Of a stretch of 64,000 nucleotides of DNA, positions 56,545 to 64,000 are shown one piece after another (within the stretch, counting starts at the first letter, position 1; the number at the start of each line of letters is the position of its first letter). The stretch covers positions 153,672,388 to 153,736,387 of the forward strand of contig OY294068.1 of NCBI GenBank assembly GCA_958510875.1. The letters are read 5' to 3'. Under the pieces are notes generated by a model, which saw only the letters and a list, made by a program, of their open reading frames with translations, was not told the origin of the DNA and made no database searches. The position numbers and the translations under genes are program-made. Source of the DNA: Endomychus coccineus (taxonomy: Eukaryota; Arthropoda; Insecta; Coleoptera; Endomychidae).

Positions 56545-59028
56545 AGTTCACAAAGTTTTTGATTCTCCAGGTTGAAAGGTGACAAAACGTCTATTAGTCC
56601 CAGACATTGTGTGTTGTGTACATGGTGTCACTGTTCAACCTGGAGAACCAAAACTTTGTCTTTATCTGGAACTAATAGACGTGTTGTCACTGTTCAACCT
56701 GGGGAACCAAAACTTTGTCTTTATCTGGGACTAATAGACGTGTTGTGACTATTCAACCTGGGGAACCAAAAATTTTTCTATGGCTGGGACTAAAAGACAT
56801 GTTCAACCTGAAGAACCAAAACATTGTCTATGTCTGGACAAAGTTTTGTTTCTCCAGGTTGAACAATGACAACACGTATATCACTCCCAGACATAGATAA
56901 AGTTTTGATTCTCCGGGTTGAACAGTGACAACACGTCTATAATCCCAGATATAGGCAAAGTTTTGGTTCTCCAGGTTGAATAGTGTCAAACGTCTAATAG
57001 TCCAAGACGTAGACAAAGTTTTGGATCTCCATGTTGAACAGTGACAACACGTCTATTAGCCCCAGATATAGACAGTTTCGCTTCTCCAGGTTGAACAATG
57101 ACAACACATATATCAGTCCCAGACATAGATACAGTTTTGGTTCTCTAGGTTGAACAGTCAGAACACGTCTATCAGTCCCAGATAAAGACAGTTTTGCTTC
57201 TCTAGGTTGGACAGAGAAAACTCGTTTATAATCCCAGATATTCAACTTGGAGATTCAGAACGTTGTCTATGTCTTGGACTAATACACGTTTGTCACTGTT
57301 CTACCTGGAGAACCAGAACTTAGTATGTATCTGGGATTATAGACGTATTTTCACTGTTCAACCTGGAGAAGCGAAAGTGTCTATATCTGGGGCTAATAGA
57401 CGTGTTGTCACTGTTCAACCTGGAGAACCAAAACTTTGTCTATGTCTTGGACTAATAGACGTTTGTCACTGTTCAACCTGGAGAACCAACACTTTGTCTT
57501 TATCTGGGACTAATAGACGTGTTGTGACTATTCAACCTGGGGAACCAAAAATTTTTCTATGGCTGGGACTAAGAGGCATGTTCAACCTGAAGAACCAAAA
57601 CATTGTCTATGTGTGGACAAAGATTTGTTTCTCCGGGTTGAACAATGACAAGACGTATATCACTCCCAGACATAGATAAAGTTTTGGTTCTCTAGGTTGA
57701 ACAGTGACAACACGTCTATTAGTCCCAGATATAGACAGTTTTGCTTCTCCAGGTTGAACGGTGAAAACACGTTTATAATCCCAGATATAAGCACAGTTTT
57801 GGTTCTCCAGGTTGAATAGTGTCAAACATCTAATAGTCCAAGACATAGACAAAGTCTTGGTTCTCCAGGTTGAACAGTGACAACACGTCTATTAGCCCCA
57901 GCTATAGACAGTTTCGCTTCTCCAGGTTGAACAATGACAACACGTATATCAGTCCCAGACATACGTAAAGTTTTGGTTCTCTAGGTTGAACAGTGACAAC
58001 AAGTCTATCAGTCCCAGATAAAGACAGTTTTGCTTCTCTAGGTTGAACAGAGAAAACTCGTTAATAATCCCAGATATTTAACTTGGAGATTCAGAACGTT
58101 GTCTATGTCTTGGACCAATACACGTTTGTCACTGTTCTACCTGGAGAACCAGAACTTAGTCTGTATCTGGGATTATAGACGTATTTTCACTGTTCAACCT
58201 GGAGAAGCGAAAGTGTCTATATCTGGGGCTAATAGACGTGTTGTCACTGTTCAACCTGGAGAACCAAAACTTTGTCTATGTCTTGGACTAATAGACGTTT
58301 GTCACTGTTCAACCTGGAGAACCAACACTTTGTCTTTATCTGGGACTAATAGACGTGTTGTGACTATTCAACCTGGGGAACCAAAAATTTTTCTATGGCT
58401 GGGACTAAGAGACATGTTCAACCTGAAGAACCAAAACATTGTCTATGTCTGGACAAAGTTTTGTTTCTCCGGGTTGAACAATGACAACACGTATATTACT
58501 CCTAGACATAGATAAAGTTTTGGTTCTCTAGGTTGAACAGTGACAACACGTCTATTAGTCCCAGATATAGACAGTTTTGCTTCTCCAGGTTGAACGGTGA
58601 AAACACGTCTATAATCCCAGATATAAGCAAAGTTTTGGTTCTCCAGGTTGAATAGTGTCAAACGTCTAATAGTCCAAGACATAGACAAAGTATTGGTTCT
58701 CCAGGTTGAACAGTGACAACACGTCTATTAGTCCCAGATATAGACAGTTTTGCTTCTCCAGGTTGAACGGTGAAAACCTGGAGAAGCAAAACTGTCTATA
58801 TCTGGGGCTAATAGACGTGTTGTCACTGTTCGACCTGGAGAACCAAAACTGTGTCTATGTCTTGGACTAATAGACGTTTGTCACTGTTCAACCTGGAGAA
58901 CCAAAACGTTGTCTTTATCTGGGATTATAGACGTGTTGTGACTATTCAACCTGGAGAACCAAAACATTGTCTATGTCTGGGACTAATATACGTGTTGCCA
59001 CTGTTCAATCTGGAAAACCAAAACTGTT
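56545..59028. repeat. Strand-switching minisatellite, ~59-bp unit, ~2.5 kb
   Basis: The unit is ttcaacctggagaaccaaaa, ctttgtctatgtctggga, then ctaatagacgtgttgtcactg, about 59 bp. Runs in this orientation alternate with runs of the reverse complement (ttttggttctccaggttgaa). Higher-order copies are visible: 57241-57920 and 58077-58756 align at an 836-bp offset, and a third at about 56690-57040 at ~780 bp. Long open frames here arise from the repeat and are not genes. Confidence 0.9.
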
Positions 59029-61271
59029 AATATTTTGTACACTTGACATCAATAACTATGATATAGATTCATCATTTTCCTCATCCAATGTATGGAGACT
59101 AAAAAATCGGGTTCGGAAATGAATGAATGAATTGTCTCATGAATTAATAAATAAGATTATAATTGATTATGATTAAGTTTATCCTAACATCTTTGGAGCA
59201 CTATAGCTCCTGAACGGTTACTCCTACCAAAATTCCTTTGGAACGAATTATCTCAGCAACTTAGCAAAATGTTCATCTTTTTCAAGATATTTGCAAAATT
59301 CGGTTTTTGCAACCTTTGACCTCGCCAGATTGACCCAGCAATGATCGAATCAATGGGCAACTCTCACGCATTATCATTTAGAACCCTCATATGGAAGTGT
59401 AAAAAAATTCACCCCGTTACTCATTTTTTCCATGCTGGTTGTCTATTTTACCCGGATTGTTATGTTCGAATTTTTTATAAAAGTTTTGATTCTATTCTTA
59501 ATGTTGCGAGACTACCAATGTTTCTAAATCCGTTTTGAAGTAATCTAGTTTTGGATTTCCATGAATAATTTCACTCAGGATATAATTTATTTTTCATTCT
59601 ATCAGTAAGAAGACTATTCATTTCATGAGGAACCTTGGAGAACTACCTATTTACACATTAAATTTGTGAAACTTAAGAAGTTGCCAAATATGAAGCATTT
59701 ATATATAAATTTTAGCATTTTGCTGATTCTTTCGATAATAAATCAGTCAGTTTATGAAATAATATTGTTCTTCCCGTTTCCTTAGTACAATAATGGGAAA
59801 GCATTTTGAATAAAACATGATAGTTAAGGAAACTACCAGACAAGATAAGAGCAATATACACTAATCGAATTTGAGAAACAAAATATTAACTCCAACTCAA
59901 AAGCTTATAAGCAAGAAAAGAGTTATCTTTCTGGTAATTCCTGTATTCATGAAATGGAGACAACGAATGCTTATTTTTATCTCCAGGGTAAAAGAAAAGA
60001 GGTTGAAATTTCATTTCCCAGATATAATCCACGTGATGTTTTTGAAGTGCCGTGGCCTTTCCAGAAATGATAACTATGTTTTTCGGACTAGAATTTCAGT
60101 TCTTAGATGTGGCTAGAACTGATTAACTAAGAAAACATCACTATTTCATCTCTATCTACTTAAATCAGGAAGTAGTAGACTAATGTGAAAAATCTGTTTT
60201 CTTGTTCTTCAACTTTTCGTATCACAAGATAATGTTTATTTAACTTATAAATAAATAAATAGGATATGAAACGACATATACTACAAAAAAAAAATTCGTT
60301 TCATATTACGTTCATGTTACTTAGTTGAAAGGATGACATTACTCAAATATATGGGCTTGAACAAGTTATTATTCATAAATTGGATTATGTCTGTCTACAA
60401 AAAAGGTTAGGTGCGTTCAATACGTAAATCTGGAAATTGTAAGTTTTCTAGAACACATGATAGCGTTAAATATTAAATCCGTATTGTTTTACCGGATAAA
60501 TATTTTTTATAAAGGTCATTCAGCACAAATTTTATAATGCGAAGTATACATCTTGTATAAATTACACTATGATAGCATAGAATAGACAACGATAGGAAAC
60601 ATATCCACTAGATTTCTACTTTTATATGATCTATTTGTACTATCCTCTAGACTGTATCCTCTAGATTGGATTTCGAATATCAAATAACATCAACTCAAGG
60701 CATATCATATATAAAAGCAATATGAAACATGAAACAATAAAAAAATGAGACACGCACGCCGTTTGATAATATTGAGAAATAATGAACAATTTCTAATTAC
60801 AGTTAATTGCTACCAAGAATTTTGAAGTTTAAAAAATAAATTCAAATAATTATGTGTACTAAATAATTTTAATTCAATGAATCTTGAGATTCTTCTACGC
60901 CGTGATAAAATTTTAATTTGACTAATTATTATTATATTTTAAGATGATAAAACATCGAAATAAAATTATTATAAAGGCTTAATAATAACTCATCTCATTG
61001 AAATTATGTAAATAATTTTGATTCACAAATTAAAATTATGTAACTAATTAATTTCGATTCCTGAATATAAATTCTTGAATTGGTATTGAGTACACAATTT
61101 TAATATATAAAAGTCGGTATAGTAGATATTTGACACATCAATGAGTGGAAAAGTTGGTATACTAATTTTATCAGGCTTCAGTTAATTGTGTCCTTCCAAG
61201 AATGGAAAGTTACGCATTCGCCATATTGTTATGAGTTGATTAAAATTAGGTACATAATTTTGATTCAATAT
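59029..61271. other. Intergenic AT-rich DNA, nothing recognised
   Basis: I find no supported gene, TIR or tandem repeat here. The open frames at 59341-59538 and 59871-60116 have no motif that I know. Confidence 0.4.
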
Positions 61272-63629
61272 ACAGGGTGTCCTCGAACTGCGTGGCCAAA
61301 ATAAAACCCAAGATTCTTTGATTCGGAAAAAATCTGATGAGTCTTTTTACTTTTGCCTCAAGTGTCTTGTTTAGCCGGTAGAGGGCTTCAAAGTTGCAAA
61401 AATAATTTTGTTTTTTCGGTATAACTTGAGAACGTGATGAAGGACTTTTACAATATTTGGCAGGTGAGTTACTGTTAATAATAGCCGTTTTTGACAGTGG
61501 AGCATAGAGCCTTAGAGACCATAGAAATGGCTCAAACTTGAGGATGTAACGAGAAAAGTGTCCAGAACTTTTTTGTGGTTAATGTAATTCACTCTATATT
61601 TTTTACGTATATAGCTTATTATGTTTGAAAACTATTCTCACTCTTAGAAAATTTTGATGAAATCAACGGATTAGCTTGAAAAAATTAATTTTTGAGTCTC
61701 TGCAATTTTGGCTTACTAATTTTACTTGATTAAAATACCTTAGTTGCCTTTGCTTTTCTAATGTCATTTTGGCATTTGGAGAATTTATTCTCAAAACTGT
61801 CAGTTTTTACTTTGCTTTCCATAAAAATTTTATAAAATTATGGCTCAAAATTTCACTAACACTGAAATGGTTGATATGTTATTGATTTATGGACTTTGTC
61901 GTTGCAATGGCCGGAGAAGTGTACAAGTTCATGGGGAAAGATATCCGCACCGCAGAATTCCAAATCAGCAAACCTTTGCTAATATCGAGAGGCGACTTCG
62001 CGAAACTGGCAGATTTGAAGCAAATCGCAGAGAAACTGAACGCAGACGGACAAGAAGGACGTTAGAGCTCGAAGAAGAGATAATGGAAGCGGTTGAAATT
62101 GAACCTAGGATAAGCACACGACGTTTGGGACTTCGTATTGGAGCCTCAACATCATTAGTTCATAATGTACTGAAAGAAGAACTGTTGTATCCCTATCATA
62201 TTAAAACAGTTCAAGACTTATTGCCCATGGATCCAGGTCATCGGCTAGATTTCTGTCGGTTTATTGTCCAAAGACAAAACGCAAACCCCAATTTTTGTAG
62301 AAGAATTCTGTTCACGGACGAAGCTACTTTCACGAGATGTGGTCTTTTTAACCTCCATAATGAACATTTCCATGCTGATGAAAATCCTCATAAAACGGAA
62401 GTTACACATTTTCAGAATCAAACTAAAATCAATGTTTGGGTTGGAATTGTGGATAACTTTATTATTGGTCCTACCGTTATACCCGATCGATTGAACGGGG
62501 AGAGCTACTTGAACTTTTTGGAACAAAGGCTACCTGAACTGTTGAAGACTTACCCTTACACATTCGTCGTGACCTTTGGTTTATGCATGATGGTGCACCT
62601 CCTCAATTCACATTAGCTGTGAGGCGACATTTGAATGCGGAATATCCAGATCGCTGGATAGGTAGAGGACACGATGCACCAGTGAACTGGCCGGCCCGCT
62701 CCCCTGATTTGACGCCCTGCGACTTCTTTCTATGGGGCGAAAGTTTATGCAGCTCCAGTGAACACACGGGAGAAATTGTTGCAACGAATTAATCATGAAG
62801 CGGATTTATTGAAGAATGATCCTGAAGTACTAGCCAGAGTTCAATTCAATTTCTTGAAACGAATTAATTTGTGTATTCAGGAAAATGGGCAACATATCGA
62901 ACAATTGATGCCTTAGCGATTTCCCAAAAAGTTTTGTTGTTTCTTTTAATTTAGCATTTGTTTTTCCTAAATAATCACATCGTTTCCCCATTTCTATTGT
63001 TTTTATTATTCGTGTTTTACCGAGATATTAACCATTTCAGTGTTAGTGAAATTTTGAGCCATAATTTCATAAAATTTGTACGGAAAGCAAAGTAAGAACT
63101 GACAGTTTTGAGAATAAATTCTCCAAATGCCAAAATGACATTAGAAAAGCAGAGGCAACTGAGGTATTTTAATCAAGTAAAATTAGTAAGCCAAAATTGC
63201 AGAGACTCGAAAATTAATTTTTTCAAGCTAATCCGTTGATTTTATCAAAATTTTCTAAGAGTAAAAAAAGTTTTGAAATTAGATAAGCTATCTACGTAAA
63301 AAATATCGGGTGAATTACATTGACCACAAAAAAGTTCTGGACACTTTTCCCGTTACATCCTCAAGTTTGAGCCATTTCTATGGTCTCTAAGGCTCTGTGC
63401 TCCAATTTCAAAAACGACTATTATTGACAGTAACTCACCTGCCAAATATTGTAGAAGTCCTTCATCACGTTCTCAAGTTATACCGAAAAAACAAAATTAT
63501 TTTTGCAACTTTGAAGCCCTCTACCTGCTAAACAAGACACTTAAGGCAAGAGTAAAAAGGCTCATCGAATTTTTTTCGAGTCAAAGAATCTTCGGTTCCA
63601 TTTTGGCCACGCAGTTCGAGGACAACCTG
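61272..63629 (+). mobile_element. mariner/Tc1-superfamily element, copy 2, nearly full length with ~600-bp terminal inverted repeats
   Basis: The ends are cagggtgtcctcg at 61272 and its inverted match at 63629, with TA on both sides (61270-61271 and 63630-63631). The left repeat (61272-61872) and right repeat (63029-63629) are each about 601 bp, imperfect, and extend through the first 11 codons of the transposase. The outer ends of copy 1 (4771-6366) are the same sequence. The element is 2358 bp. Confidence 0.9.
61840..62915 (+). pseudogene. mariner-like transposase, one frameshift and one small deletion
   Basis: It starts MAQNFTNTEMVDMLL within the left inverted repeat. Domains: an N-terminal HTH region (to about residue 110), then the DDE catalytic domain with D in FTDEATFTR (about 166), D in MHDGAPP and D in ARSPDLTPCDFF. 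Relative to copy 1 it lacks one base near 62545 (a frame change after residue ~249) and has lost 11 bp near 62738. The frame then runs NHEADLLKNDPEVLARVQ to a stop near 62915. Copy 2 keeps the C-terminus that copy 1 lost; neither copy has an intact frame. Confidence 0.85.
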
Positions 63630-64000
63630 TATAAATTCAGGAATTATATAATTTTAATCAAAAAATAATAATTATATAATACACAATAATAGTTCATTGA
63701 ATTATCATTGTAGCATGACATCGTAGTTAAAATGGGTGTAATTTGATATTGAAACGTGTTTTGAATTTCGAATTTGATTTCTGCCATGGTATCATAAAAC
63801 ATGAAATGAACATTTTCTTAACATTGTAACAGATATCTTTACGTTATAATCTGATGTGCATTCAAATTCACATATTATAAGGTATTGTGGAATAATAGAC
63901 ACTTTAATAATTTTTATTGTCTCAATATAATAATAATTCTATGTATTATGAAAATAGTATGGTGCAATTTTAATTCATTGACTTATTAAAACCTGTATGA
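63630..64000. other. AT-rich flank, nothing recognised
   Basis: No feature beyond the TA target duplicate at its left edge. Confidence 0.4.

Noticed and set aside
57263..58515. Open frames of 138 and 81 codons
   Set aside because: They are translations of the 59-bp minisatellite; the same peptide phrases recur in both strands and frames.

Overview
The window is AT-rich animal DNA, almost certainly from an insect. The clues are two host genes with canonical GT-AG introns, an insect-type otopetrin, and a dense mix of mariner/Tc1, piggyBac, hAT, non-LTR and Penelope-like elements. A beetle is my best guess, but nothing in the sequence proves the order. There are no operons, ribosome binding sites, CRISPR arrays or other bacterial features.

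Host genes, both on the + strand. (1) The 3' end of Vamp7, an R-SNARE: one internal exon (39-106), an 8.1 kb intron, and the last exon (8241-8405) with the end of the SNARE helix and the membrane anchor. (2) A complete otopetrin proton-channel gene. Seven coding exons (22830-23038, 28382-28576, 31333-31446, 41075-41298, 44469-44627, 44683-44843, 54411-55583) keep phase throughout and total 2235 nt, which is 744 residues plus a stop. A further open, coding-like exon lies upstream (18092-18372). Its donor phase equals that of the first coding exon, so it may encode an alternative N-terminus.

The rest is transposon sequence in introns and intergenic DNA. The Vamp7 intron holds a decayed EN+RT non-LTR retrotransposon and an unclassified 3.7 kb inverted-repeat element with a mariner-like copy nested in it. 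Between the genes lie Tc1-like, hAT, Penelope-like (PLE), non-LTR and foldback elements. The otopetrin introns contain two mariner relics, piggyBac and Tc1/IS630-like relics, MITEs, tRNA-derived repeats and at least seven PLE pieces from several lineages.

The most striking region is intron 6 of otopetrin (47.36-53.86 kb). A foldback element with ~0.5 kb arms has an (AT)n loop that is split by a PLE cluster. One PLE has an intact-looking RT+GIY-YIG frame. Two others are head to head and form a ~3.1 kb near-perfect palindrome, with hammerhead-like motifs at both outer ends.

Downstream of otopetrin is a 2.5 kb minisatellite of ~59-bp units that switch strand and form ~0.8 kb higher-order copies. 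At the right end is a second, nearly full-length mariner-like element with ~600-bp terminal inverted repeats. These repeats overlap the first 11 codons of its transposase. All calls come from reading the sequence; no database search was possible.
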